Assembly: GCA_963724985.1 (NCBI GenBank)
Contig: CAVRWV010000015.1
Coordinates: 1 to 64,000 of the forward strand
Length of the DNA stretch: 64,000 bases
Source: JAJPJE01 sp963724985
GTDB taxonomy: Bacteria; Acidobacteriota; Terriglobia; Terriglobales; Acidobacteriaceae
Reading direction: 5' to 3'
Below, one piece after another: positions 18,127-27,011 of the stretch; within the stretch, counting starts at the first letter, position 1, and each line of letters starts with the position of its first letter. A model generated the notes under the pieces. The model was not told the DNA's origin, did no database searches, and worked only from the letters and a program-made list of their open reading frames with translations. The position numbers and the translations under genes are program-made.

Positions 18127-19239
18127 GTGTCGCGAAACAAACGTCGGCCACACCCATTTCTATCTATGCTTAAAATCTTCTCCGACCGCGCTTACGTACC
18201 GCCTGAGGTTGAGCACCTCTGGCAGCTCTCTCCGTTTTGGGGATTGAATGATCTGGAGCACAAGTCTGTTCAGCCGAGGAGGTTGGCGCGCTACTTGAAG
18301 GAAGGTTCGTCCATCTTCGAGATGACCAGCCTGGAGAGTGCCGATTTCGCCCTTTTTCCCGCGGAATTCCAGCGATGCAACAATCCCGCGCGGCGGCCTC
18401 TCTTATCTGCGTTCGCTCAACTTGCGGCTCGGGCAAGCAAGCAAACGATTGTATTCACCGGCGGTGACCTGGAACACTCGCTCCCCGACTTCGATGGCTA
18501 CGAATTTCACACCTCGCTTTATCGATCGAACCTCCGCAAGAATTGTTTCGCGATGCCCGCTACCATCGGTGACATCGTGGAGGAAGAGTTGGGGGGCCGT
18601 CTCCCGGTGCTGCGCAAAGAACAGGTTCCTAGCGTAGGATTCTGCGGATTTGCACCGCCGCTTGCGATGCCTATCAGCAAGGAAAGCTTTAAAGAGCATA
18701 CCCGTGATTTGATGTACGCCGCCGGTCTTCTATCAGGAACGCATGTCGGCTACGCCCCTCGCGCAAAAGTGATTCGAACGCTTAAGAGAGCCTGGCGCAC
18801 CAGGACGAACATCTTGTTGCGAGGTCGAAGTCCATTCACCTGGGCTTTTGGGATTTTGACCCAGGACAGATCGGAAGTCGACCCGGCGATGCAACGCCGA
18901 GAATATCTCGACAACCTTCTGTCTTCGCCTTACACGCTATGCGTTCGCGGACGAGGTAACTACTCCTTGCGCTTTTACGAAGCGCTCTGTTGTGGGCGAA
19001 TCCCTGTCTTCATTAATACCGACTGCGTTTTGCCGCTCGAAAATCTAATCGACTGGAAGAACTACTGCGTGTGGATTGAGGAGCGCGACATTCTGCACAT
19101 CGATGCGATCATCGCCGAGTTCCATGCCGCCCTTTCCGACACGCAGTTTCAGGAATTACAACTCGCCTGCCGTAAGCTCTGGCTCGACTATCTTTCGCCC
19201 GAATCTTTCATGCGGAATTTGTCGAAGAACTTCAGCTAG
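18127..19239 (+). CDS. Exostosin-like (GT47) glycosyltransferase
   Basis: A 370-residue protein whose C-terminal half carries the exostosin-domain signature: CVRGRGNYSLRFYEALCCGRIPVFI, then PLENLIDWKNYCVWIEE. The N-terminal half has a weaker match, including FTGGDLEHSLPD. In animals this fold makes heparan sulfate with UDP-glucuronate and UDP-GlcNAc donors; bacterial versions occur in capsule loci. Lying directly behind UDP-glucose dehydrogenase, it could be a glucuronosyltransferase, but that is inference. Start: GTG at 18127 or ATG at 18166 (MLKIFSDRAYVPPEV); neither has a clear ribosome-binding site. Confidence 0.75.
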   Translation: MSRNKRRPHPFLSMLKIFSDRAYVPPEVEHLWQLSPFWGLNDLEHKSVQPRRLARYLKEGSSIFEMTSLESADFALFPAEFQRCNNPARRPLLSAFAQLAARASKQTIVFTGGDLEHSLPDFDGYEFHTSLYRSNLRKNCFAMPATIGDIVEEELGGRLPVLRKEQVPSVGFCGFAPPLAMPISKESFKEHTRDLMYAAGLLSGTHVGYAPRAKVIRTLKRAWRTRTNILLRGRSPFTWAFGILTQDRSEVDPAMQRREYLDNLLSSPYTLCVRGRGNYSLRFYEALCCGRIPVFINTDCVLPLENLIDWKNYCVWIEERDILHIDAIIAEFHAALSDTQFQELQLACRKLWLDYLSPESFMRNLSKNFS

Positions 19240-19263
19240 CTTCGAAACTTCGATTCATGTAAT

Positions 19264-22200
19264 ATGCGTATTCTCAATCGTCGCCCAGCGTACCCGAGCA
19301 TCCGCCCTACATCTCTCCCGAAAGCCCAACTGATCATCCCAACAGCGATTGCCGTTGTGCTGCTACTGCTCGTTCCCTCCACCGCAACTCCCCCCACCCC
19401 TGTGGCTCACCCCCCGATTCCCATTCACTTCCATCTGGATCGACCCTCTCTCGTCACTCTTGTCATCGAAGATGACTCCGGCCAGCGCGTGCGTAATCTT
19501 GTCAGCGAAACTCCCTTTCCCTCTGGCGAGAATATTGCATGGTGGGACGGCTTGGACGATCTTGGTCGCGATCCTAATTCCGCCACCCATTACGTCTACA
19601 ACGTTCCGGGCAAACTGGTTTCGCCCGGCTCGTACACAGCGCGAGGCTTGATTCACCAGAAAATTGATCTGAAGTACGAGTTCTCCGTCTACAACCCCGG
19701 ACAACCGCCGTGGATGACCAGCGATACCTCCAGTGAGTGGTTAACCAATCACACGCCTGCCGATACTGTCTGTTTTGTGCCCGCGGGCATTGTGCCCGCT
19801 CACGGCAAACTCGATGCCGATTCGCCTCCCCAGGTCCTCATCGGTAGTTATGTTGCTGAGGGAGGAAGTGGTCTCGCTTGGGTAGGCCTGGACGGGCGAA
19901 AACTGCACGGGCAGATGTGGGTCGGCGGAGTCTGGACAGGCGCGCAACAGATCGCTAGAGACCAGGGCGAGCGTCCAGTTCCGAATGTCTACGCTTATGT
20001 TGCTTCAACCTGGGGTAACGAATTACGACTCCACAAGCTTGTGAATGAGAAGCATCTGTCCGTCGGCAATCATGACAGTCGATTCGGCAATGGAGAAGAT
20101 CCGCCGGTACTCAGCTCGACGTGGAAATTTCCAAACGAAAGTCTCGCGGGAATCGCAGGTCTGGCTGCATACAACGGCACATTGATTGTCAGTCTGCCGA
20201 AGATGGACGAGTTGCTGTTCATCAATGTAGCTCACTCACGCGTTATCGGCACTCTTCCCATTTCCCGTCCTCGCGGACTATATGCTGATTCGAAGGGCAC
20301 TCTGTTTATCGTCAGCCACAACACTGTCCTCAAGGCAAAGCTGCCTGAAACCCAAAGCGCTAGCGGAACTCCAACCCTCAGCGCTCCGCAGGCTCTGATC
20401 GCCGACGGACTTCAGGATCCCCAACAGCTCACGATGGACTCTGATAGCAACCTTTATGTGAGTGATTGGGGCACCAGCAATCAGGTCAAAGTCTTCAACC
20501 CTACGGGAAAGCTTATTCACGCGATTGGAACCGCTGGTGTTCCTGCGCCGGGGCCCTACGATCCAAAACTCATGCATCATCCGATGGGGATTGCAATTGA
20601 TAGCCGTTCTCAGTTGTGGGTAGCAGAAGAAGACTTCCAGCCGAAAAGAGTCAGCGTATGGAACTTGAATGGAAGCCTGGTTCGCGCCTTTTATGGCCCT
20701 CCCCCATACGGCGGTGGTGGCAATCTCGATCCGCGCGATAAAACTCTTTTCTATATGGACGGAATGACCTTCCGTTTGAACTGGAATTCTGGTGAGAGCC
20801 AATTAACCGCGATCCACTACCGGCCAAAAGAGAACGAGCCTCTCATCGTGCCCGAGGCAGTCGGATGGCCGCAGACATCTCCATGGCAGGAGCCGGGCGG
20901 ACACTACAAGAGATACGGTGCCAGTCAGAGCCCCGACCTGCCGATTTATGTCGGCACTCACAAATATTTCACCAACGCCTATAACATTGATCCCACCAGC
21001 GGCTCCCCCGTCGTGGGGCTGTGGATCGACAAAAATGGAATTGCCTTACCTGTCGATGCGTTCGGTCGCGTGGACTGGTGGCCCCTCTTAGCTACTCCGC
21101 CATTCCATACCAGGCTTCTTCAGGCGGCCAGCCGCTTTGCCGCTCCCGGCAAACCTGCGAATCTGTCGGATTTCACTTTTATCTGGTCTGATCGAAATGA
21201 CAACCACCTCGTCGATCCGGATGAAGTCTCTATCGCTCCAGGGTTCGTCCATACGGCCAGTTTGTCGGATGGCCTGGACTTTGTCACCGATGCTGCCGTA
21301 AGTTACAAGCCAGTCTCCTTCACTTCGGATGGAGCTCCGCTATACGACTTGAGTCGCCATGATGCGCTTTCGGCCGGAACTCAGAAACCAGCTTCTTCCG
21401 GAGGCGGACAGGTCCTCGCCACTCACGGCCCCTGGACCATACTCACTACCGGAGCCAAACCGTTCGCGCCGGAGTCACTCGCAGGCGCCGAGGGCGGTGT
21501 CGCAAAATGGGCGTACCCGAGCCTATGGCCAGGCCTTCATGCCTCCCATAGCGCTCCTTCTCCGGATCATCCTGGCGAGGTGATCGGTACCACCCGGCTG
21601 CTTGGCCCATCTTTTCAGTTGAAGAGTGCTAAAGACATCGAACTGTGGGCGGTGAACGGCAACAAGGGAACAATCTATCTGTTTACGAGCGACGGCCTGT
21701 TCGTCACGACGCTGTTTCAAGATTCCCGCGTGCCATCGGCGTCATGGTCGAAACGAAGTCACGCAGTGCGCGGTATGTCGGTTTCCGATCTTACGACGGG
21801 GGAAGAAAATTTCTGGCCATCGATCACTCAGACTTCCGACGGCCAGGTCTATGTGGTAACTAATTTTCCGGCCATCATTCGCGTTGACGGCCTGGACACA
21901 CTGCAGCGGCTTTCTCCACAAACAATCAACCTGACTCCGCAGGTACTCGAACAGGCGAGAAGCTACCTCGGCTCCGAGGAACTCGGTCGCCAGGAATCAA
22001 GACCTCAAGCCGCGGTCTTGACGGTCCCTGTCAGGGCCGCTCCCGAGAGGCTCGATGGAAATTTCTCCACATGGGACCCAAAGCAGTTCGTCGTGATCGA
22101 TAAACCATCCCGTGACGTCGGAAATTCGGGACGTGTAGATCAAGAAACTAGCGCGGCGATAAAGATCGCCGGTGACCGTATTTACGTCGCGCTTAAGACC

Positions 22201-22776
22201 GGAGATCCCCAAGCCCTGGAAAACTCTGGGGCTTCGTGGACCAATCTGTTTAAGACAGGTGGCGCTCTCGACCTGATGCTTGCCAGCGATCCGAACTCCG
22301 ACCCGCAACGTAAGTCTCCAGCCGCAGGTGATATCCGGCTACTCGTATCTTTAGTCAAGGGCAGGCCGATGGCGGTTCTTTACCGCCCCGTAGCTGCTAG
22401 CGGCAGGAAGAACAGTGTGCTCTTTCAATCTCCACTGCGCTCGTTACGATTCGATGACGTTGAAGATGTCAGCTCGTCCGTGCAGGTGGCGATTGGGACA
22501 AAACCAGGAACTAACGTGGGCACCGGAGACTTTGAAATTTCCATCCCGCTGAGTATCTTCGGCCTGAGCCCTACTGTCGGAGAGACTCTCCGTGGAGATA
22601 TCGGCATGCTTCGAGGGGACGGCCTGCGCACAACCCAGAGGGTTTATTGGTCCAACAAGGCAACCGGCCTGGTATCCGATATCCCCAGTGAAGCTTCACT
22701 CACGCCGCAGCTTTGGGGGACGCTGCGCCTGGTCCGCGCACCGAATTTTCCGCAAAGAAGCGGTTCAGCCAAATGA
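19264..22776 (+). CDS. Secreted multidomain beta-propeller protein with C-terminal DOMON/CBM9-like domain
   Basis: A 1170-residue exported protein. Residues 20-42 (QLIIPTAIAVVLLLLVPSTA) are a signal peptide or anchor. Residues 55-140 resemble a FlgD-type Ig-like module (VTLVIEDDSGQRVRNLVSE, then a WDGLDDLGR turn). Residues 180-500 contain NHL/SMP-30-like propeller strands with repeats such as PRGLYADSKGTLFIVS, QQLTMDSDSNLYVSDWG and MGIAIDSRSQLWVAEE. A second propeller-like part runs from 690 to 900 (ELWAVNGNKGTIYLFTSDG). The last 230 residues look like a DOMON or family 9 carbohydrate-binding domain (RLDGNFSTWD, AAIKIAGDRIYVALKTG). It follows the polysaccharide cluster by 24 bases, so a role in binding or shaping the polymer is possible. 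No catalytic motif was seen. Confidence 0.75.
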   Translation: MRILNRRPAYPSIRPTSLPKAQLIIPTAIAVVLLLLVPSTATPPTPVAHPPIPIHFHLDRPSLVTLVIEDDSGQRVRNLVSETPFPSGENIAWWDGLDDLGRDPNSATHYVYNVPGKLVSPGSYTARGLIHQKIDLKYEFSVYNPGQPPWMTSDTSSEWLTNHTPADTVCFVPAGIVPAHGKLDADSPPQVLIGSYVAEGGSGLAWVGLDGRKLHGQMWVGGVWTGAQQIARDQGERPVPNVYAYVASTWGNELRLHKLVNEKHLSVGNHDSRFGNGEDPPVLSSTWKFPNESLAGIAGLAAYNGTLIVSLPKMDELLFINVAHSRVIGTLPISRPRGLYADSKGTLFIVSHNTVLKAKLPETQSASGTPTLSAPQALIADGLQDPQQLTMDSDSNLYVSDWGTSNQVKVFNPTGKLIHAIGTAGVPAPGPYDPKLMHHPMGIAIDSRSQLWVAEEDFQPKRVSVWNLNGSLVRAFYGPPPYGGGGNLDPRDKTLFYMDGMTFRLNWNSGESQLTAIHYRPKENEPLIVPEAVGWPQTSPWQEPGGHYKRYGASQSPDLPIYVGTHKYFTNAYNIDPTSGSPVVGLWIDKNGIALPVDAFGRVDWWPLLATPPFHTRLLQAASRFAAPGKPANLSDFTFIWSDRNDNHLVDPDEVSIAPGFVHTASLSDGLDFVTDAAVSYKPVSFTSDGAPLYDLSRHDALSAGTQKPASSGGGQVLATHGPWTILTTGAKPFAPESLAGAEGGVAKWAYPSLWPGLHASHSAPSPDHPGEVIGTTRLLGPSFQLKSAKDIELWAVNGNKGTIYLFTSDGLFVTTLFQDSRVPSASWSKRSHAVRGMSVSDLTTGEENFWPSITQTSDGQVYVVTNFPAIIRVDGLDTLQRLSPQTINLTPQVLEQARSYLGSEELGRQESRPQAAVLTVPVRAAPERLDGNFSTWDPKQFVVIDKPSRDVGNSGRVDQETSAAIKIAGDRIYVALKTGDPQALENSGASWTNLFKTGGALDLMLASDPNSDPQRKSPAAGDIRLLVSLVKGRPMAVLYRPVAASGRKNSVLFQSPLRSLRFDDVEDVSSSVQVAIGTKPGTNVGTGDFEISIPLSIFGLSPTVGETLRGDIGMLRGDGLRTTQRVYWSNKATGLVSDIPSEASLTPQLWGTLRLVRAPNFPQRSGSAK

Positions 22777-22902
22777 CAAGAAACTTGAGCGGCAAACGTG
22801 AAAATGCCGAATTGATCAACCGTCCTCGGCCTATTCTGCTCTACCAAACCAAATAGGATCCTTGTTCCTATGCTATGGTGTAAGTACTAGGAGACGAAAC
22901 TG

Positions 22903-23013
22903 ATGGCACGAAAAACGAACACCTCAAAACCGAAACGCCGGGTTAAGTCCGGTAAGCGCACCGATTTTGTTGCATCGACCATGGCGAAGCTGAAGGATCT
23001 GGCCAAGGCGTAA
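22903..23013 (+). CDS. 36-residue basic peptide, function unknown
   Basis: A short open frame with a strong AGGAG at 22889-22893, 9 bases before the ATG. The product is rich in Lys and Arg in its first 20 residues (MARKTNTSKPKRRVKSGKR) and ends with a small amphipathic helix (MAKLKDLAKA). This looks like a nucleic-acid-binding or ribosome-associated microprotein. I do not recognise a family. The ribosome-binding site and sensible composition are the support; the short length is the main doubt. Confidence 0.55.
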   Translation: MARKTNTSKPKRRVKSGKRTDFVASTMAKLKDLAKA

Positions 23014-23335
23014 GCGTTTGCCCGGTTCCTCGGGCGTGCGATACTTCGTTTTTGAACCCACGACGAAGAACCGCATCAACTATTTGCCTTTGCCTCGCTG
23101 CTCTGATCGCAGGACTCTATCTACTGAAGTACCTCGAATTTCACTAGACAGGCTCCTCCGTACCCGCCAGCAATAACTAGTCGTTCAAAGTTCCTCTGGC
23201 GTTTGCTCCCTCGATTTATCGGGCATGGTTATCACCAAGCGAAGGCGAGCACACCGAGAGCCTTGATGTAATCGCGGCGAAGCACAAAATCTGTGAGACT
23301 AACCCACTAACTGTTTACTTTCAGTTACTTAGATT
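23014..23335. other. Intergenic stretch with no supported gene
   Basis: Between the basic peptide and the tRNA I see no open frame with a plausible start and no clear hairpin terminator. The composition is more AT-rich than the flanks near 23280-23335, where the tRNA transcript would end. Confidence 0.5.
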
Positions 23336-23412
23336 TGGTGGCGGCGGTTGGACTCGAACCAACGACCTAGGGATTATGAGACCCTCGCTCTAGCCACCTG
23401 AGCTACACCGCC
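23336..23412 (-). tRNA. tRNA-Met (anticodon CAT)
   Basis: On the minus strand the sequence folds into a full cloverleaf: acceptor GGCGGTG pairs with CGCCGCC (one G-T), D arm GCTC/GAGC, anticodon loop CTCATAA giving anticodon CAT, T arm GTTGG TTCGAGT CCAAC, discriminator A and an encoded 3' CCA (23336-23338). The CAT anticodon could belong to elongator Met or to the lysidine-modified Ile2 species. The GGCGG acceptor resembles known elongator tRNA-Met genes and the initiator features (unpaired 1-72) are absent, so elongator Met is favoured. Confidence 0.9.
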
Positions 23413-23694
23413 ATTTTCGGAAGGATCGAACCAGAATCGACTGGAAGTGGCTGATTGCGCAGAACTTTCCTGCTTCCCGATTCTAAGGGCCGCTGCCCTT
23501 GAGTGTCAAACCCGGTTCACCGCTTTCACAAACATTCCGAAACCTTTTATTTCCAATCACGTCCATATAGACCGAGCCTCATGGCAGTCGGTGGGCGGCA
23601 TCAAACCGGGCTATAATGGATGCAGCTTTCCCTCCCTCTTCCGGCGGGGCGAGCAGCTCTGGCGGGGGTAATCGGGTTCTTCCGAGTAGTGTTC

Positions 23695-24912
23695 ATGTCC
23701 AAACAGCTTAAGATTCTTGTCCTTACTTTGTCCGTAGCAATCGTCGTCTTCACGATCGTTGGCGGATTGCATGTCAAAGCCGCAACCAACGACGGCGCTT
23801 ATCGGCAACTTGGTGTTTTCAGCGAAGTGCTTTCGCGCATTCGTACCGAGTATGTCGAAGAGCCAAACATTCCGCAGGTCACCGACGGTGCCCTGCATGG
23901 TCTGCTTGAGTCGCTCGATGCGAACTCCAGCTACCTGACGCCCACTGAATACAAGGACTACAAGGCACACAAGTCCGACGGCAAGGGGACGATCGGCGCC
24001 AGCGTCTCCAAGCGCTTCGGCTACGCCGCGGTGATCTCTGTGATCCCCGGCGGTCCTGCCGACAAAGCCGGCATTGATTCCGGCGACATCGTCGAAGCCA
24101 TAGAGAGCAAGAGCACGCGTGAGATGTCTCTGGCGGAAATCGAGTCCGCGCTCTCTGGTCAGGTTGGATCGAACGTAAACCTCTCCGTCGTGCGTGCGCG
24201 CCGTGTCGAGCCGCTGAAGCTGACCATCACCCGCGACAATGTGAAAATGCCTGCGATCACCGACAAGATGGTCGAGAACGGTATCGGCTATATAAAGGTA
24301 GATACCTTCGGCAAGGGCAAGGCGCAGGAACTCGCGTCCAAAGTGAAGTCGGTGCAGGGTTCGGGCGCGAAGAAGATCATCCTTGATCTCCGCGACAACT
24401 CCGAGGGAGATGAGTCGGAGGGCATTACTGCCGCGAACCTCTTCCTCGATCACGGCACCATCGCCTATCTGGAAGGCCAGAAGTATCCGCGGCAGAACTT
24501 CACCGCTGATCCGCAGAAGAAGATCTCGGATGTTCCGCTGGTTGTGCTAGTGAACAAAGGAACTGCGGGCGCTGCGGAGGTTCTCGCCGGAGCTCTGCTC
24601 GAGAACAATCGAGCTGACATCGTCGGCGACAAGACCTTCGGTGTCGGTTCCATCCAGAAGGTGATCGACGTTCCCGATGGCTCGGCTCTGATTCTCTCCG
24701 TCGCCAAGTACTACACGCCGAATGGCAAGGCGATCCAGGATACGGCGATCACCCCGAACATCGTTGTCGCCGACAACGCCGACGACTTTGTTCTTCCCGA
24801 CGAGGATGAGAACAATCCCGCCGAACCTGACAAGAAGGAACGCACGCCTCAGAATGACGATCAGTTGAAGCGCGCGATTCAGGTTCTGGAGACTCAGGGC
24901 AAGAAAGCCTAG
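23695..24912 (+). CDS. S41/C-terminal processing peptidase-like protein with PDZ domain, predicted catalytically dead
   Basis: About 405 residues starting at ATG 23695. Residues 4-24 form a signal or anchor helix (KILVLTLSVAIVVFTIVGG). A PDZ domain lies near residues 95-175 (SVIPGGPADKAGIDSGDIV). The S41 core follows to about residue 365. In active CtpA/Prc enzymes a Ser and a Lys 25 residues apart form the dyad. Here the equivalent segment is NKGTAGAAEVLAGAL, with Gly292 where the nucleophile Ser belongs, and TFGVGSIQ, with Val317 in place of Lys. The Gln four residues later is kept. The DNA was re-read and is unambiguous. The fold seems intact, so it may act as a periplasmic scaffold or substrate-binding pseudoprotease. 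A terminator follows. Confidence 0.85.
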   Translation: MSKQLKILVLTLSVAIVVFTIVGGLHVKAATNDGAYRQLGVFSEVLSRIRTEYVEEPNIPQVTDGALHGLLESLDANSSYLTPTEYKDYKAHKSDGKGTIGASVSKRFGYAAVISVIPGGPADKAGIDSGDIVEAIESKSTREMSLAEIESALSGQVGSNVNLSVVRARRVEPLKLTITRDNVKMPAITDKMVENGIGYIKVDTFGKGKAQELASKVKSVQGSGAKKIILDLRDNSEGDESEGITAANLFLDHGTIAYLEGQKYPRQNFTADPQKKISDVPLVVLVNKGTAGAAEVLAGALLENNRADIVGDKTFGVGSIQKVIDVPDGSALILSVAKYYTPNGKAIQDTAITPNIVVADNADDFVLPDEDENNPAEPDKKERTPQNDDQLKRAIQVLETQGKKA

Positions 24913-24934
24913 ATCCTTTCAAGTGCACATTTAG

Positions 24935-24967
24935 CCCCGGCTTCGCATCGCGAAGTCGGGGTTTTTG
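24935..24967 (+). terminator. Rho-independent terminator after the S41-like gene
   Basis: A 12-bp stem (CCCCGGCTTCGC against GCGAAGTCGGGG, one G-T pair) with a 3-base loop is followed directly by TTTTTG. It lies 22 bases after the stop codon. Confidence 0.85.
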
Positions 24968-25195
24968 TTTGCACAGCCTCACACTTGAAGCTCTCTCAGC
25001 AGCGACGGTTGCACCGGTAGGGAGCCGTGGGCGATCGGCACCGAGCAGTCTTCATCGTTGTTCTGTACTGCGTTGATTCGTGTGCTTACCGCGTACTTGC
25101 GCATCATCGATTCAGCAAACGGCTTCAACAGCTCACCTCTGCGCATCGAAGTCTTGCCGCGGCGCAACACTAGCAATTAGGTGGCCCGTGTGGCT

Positions 25196-25570
25196 TCATT
25201 CCGGGTCGGCGGAGATGTCGGCGTCAAACTTCTGGGCGAACAGCTCCAGGATCTCGTTGGGGATATAGCTATCAACGGTGAAGTCTGCCGACCCGAATTG
25301 CTCGGCCTGCCCTCGGGGAGAAAGTACCACCACGGGCATCGAGGGCAACTTTCCTTTGACGCGACGGATGATCTCGTCGCACGAAATGTCGGTCATTCGG
25401 GAGTGGACGACGACGGCGTCGACGCTGGGAAAGCGATCGAGAAGTTGCAGTCCGGACCGCCCGGTGTATGCCGTGATGACGTTGTGCTTCGCGGTTTCCA
25501 GGACCAGCTTGCGCGCAGAGACGCCCTCGGGCTGCTCGACTTCGATCATGAGAACAACTAATTTCCGCAC
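25196..25570 (-). CDS. Degenerate response-regulator receiver-like protein
   Basis: A 124-residue single-domain protein; GTG at 25570 gives VRKLVVLMIEVEQPEG. The pattern of strands and helices matches a CheY-like receiver: first strand KLVVLMIEVE, helix, NVITAYTGRSGLQLLDRF, third strand DAVVVHSRM, VVVLSP and SYIPNEIL. The usual acidic pocket after strand 1 is altered (IEVEQ) and the phospho-acceptor Asp at the end of strand 3 appears to be His in VVVHSRM. It is thus likely phosphorylation-independent. No kinase or output gene is adjacent. Identification is by fold pattern only. Confidence 0.55.
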   Translation of the reverse strand: MRKLVVLMIEVEQPEGVSARKLVLETAKHNVITAYTGRSGLQLLDRFPSVDAVVVHSRMTDISCDEIIRRVKGKLPSMPVVVLSPRGQAEQFGSADFTVDSYIPNEILELFAQKFDADISADPE

Positions 25571-25758
25571 ATATAGCCGATGGCAAAAGTGCCTGATTGG
25601 TTGGATACGGGCCTCCCAGGGCATTATCCCGCCTCGACGTGATCTCGGGTTACCTCGACATCAACCCGAATCCTTCGACTTCGCTCAGGACAGGCTTGGG
25701 TGCCGAGGGCGGCGAAGGCTCCTGCCGGGTAACGGGACTGCCATCGAAAGGAATGACG

Positions 25759-25884
25759 ATGGAGGCCGTACATACGCGTCCCGGCGCACTTGCGCTGATC
25801 CGTGTATCCGACCTCACTCCGGAGATGAAAGTGCTTTCGATCGATGGCCGCAAACCCGACAGCCCAGGCTATGCCTTGCAATAG
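25759..25884 (+). CDS. Short open frame, 41 residues, possible gene remnant
   Basis: ATG at 25759 has AAAGGA 7 bases upstream and the frame ends at 25884, followed by a hairpin terminator. The peptide MEAVHTRPGALALIRVSDLT then PEMKVLSIDGRKPDSPGYAL resembles the end of a larger protein, but I cannot name the family. It may be a decayed remnant or a real small gene. Confidence 0.3.
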   Translation: MEAVHTRPGALALIRVSDLTPEMKVLSIDGRKPDSPGYALQ

Positions 25885-25914
25885 TCAGGGCGATTCTGCG
25901 TAATCAACTGATGT

Positions 25915-25947
25915 CCCCGGCTTCGCAGCGCGGAGCCGGGTTTCTTA
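25915..25947 (+). terminator. Hairpin terminator
   Basis: CCCGGCTTCGC pairs with GCGGAGCCGGG across a 3-base loop and is followed by TTTCTTAATTT. It resembles the terminator after the S41-like gene. It lies 30 bases after the 41-residue open frame. Confidence 0.7.
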
Positions 25948-26588
25948 ATTTATGCGGCAACAAAAGTGGTCATAACGAGAATGTCGGAAGTGGGTATTGC
26001 TGAGTTCCAGTCACTGAGCCAGAGTATGTGAGAAGCGAACGTCCACGCCAACTTCGATCGATGGCGCGAGACACGATACAGGGTGATGTTCAAGTCAAAC
26101 CAGCAATGGGTTCCGGGTCCTTCCGAAGTAGCGCAGTTGAGAATAGTGCCCATTCGGCCGGCGCATGAGCAAAAAGGCGGAAGGTTCCGGGCGCCGATCG
26201 CAACTGAACCTCTCGCGTTTTCGTTCTCGCTCTGCTGCCACGCCTCGCTCGTCGCCTTATTTTCGGCTCTCTTAACAATCGCAATCCCACTTGTAATCAG
26301 CGCACACGGACAGCACGCGCAAGGGGCCGAACACGACGTCTGGCGAGATAGTTGTTTCTTGTCCCAAGGGCCGACGACGTGCAGAAGATGAGACTCAATC
26401 GTCAGTAGACTCCGACTCCGCCCCGGAGATTGGCACGGTCATCTCCCATCTGGTTCTTCTAAACATTCAACCGGCTCGGCAGCGCGGAATCGGGGATTGT
26501 CTGAGTTCACTATTTGTGTCCGCTCAAGTTCAACTGCTGTGTTACAAATAGTCACACCACCACCAACTGAAACGTAGGAAGTGATGAC
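25948..26588. other. Long intergenic stretch with no supported gene
   Basis: Several short open frames exist on both strands but none has both a ribosome-binding site and a sensible protein composition. No tRNA-like or strong terminator structure was seen. The stretch may contain decayed sequence. Confidence 0.4.
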
Positions 26589-26834
26589 TTGCCACCCTGG
26601 TCCAAGCAGATCACTTGCGTAGGCTACACCTGTTTAGGTTGCAGCCAGCGCGTAGCCGTGCTGCGTTCCACGCATCCGCAGCCTGACTTCTCCTCTCCCG
26701 TTTTCAAATCAAAATGTCGCTGCGGACTGACTCGGTGGATTCTCGACGCCGACCTCGTATCGATGGACATATGGACTGAATTTCCGCCCGATCATACGGC
26801 GACAGTCCTGCCGTTCAGGTCGAGCGCAGAATAA
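26589..26834 (+). CDS. Small zinc-ribbon-like protein
   Basis: TTG at 26589 lies 8 bases after AGGAAG. The 81-residue product has CVGYTCLGC near residue 10 and KCRCG near residue 43, a paired-cysteine arrangement fit to bind one zinc ion. The rest (LTRWILDADLVSMDIWTEF) has no family signature I know. A good ribosome-binding site and the cysteine spacing support it. Confidence 0.5.
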   Translation: MPPWSKQITCVGYTCLGCSQRVAVLRSTHPQPDFSSPVFKSKCRCGLTRWILDADLVSMDIWTEFPPDHTATVLPFRSSAE

Positions 26835-27011
26835 TTTCCGTTGGTGGCGCGGGCGCCTTCGTCTGCGTGTAGAGACTCAAAATCCTTTTTTCCTACCCAG
26901 CAACTGGCTACCAGCTACCCCCGCTAGTCCCTCCGACCATGCCCGCTTGGTCACCGATTCGCCCTCCACTCCGTGCTATGCTGATCCCAGTTTGCCCTCC
27001 GGACCAGCGCA

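Noticed and set aside
24979..25176. 65-codon minus-strand frame after the receiver-like gene
   Set aside because: No ribosome-binding site and no recognisable protein pattern; it also overlaps the terminator edge of the S41-like gene.
26083..26391. 102-codon + frame in the long gap
   Set aside because: Composition looks random, no ribosome-binding site, and no support on either strand.
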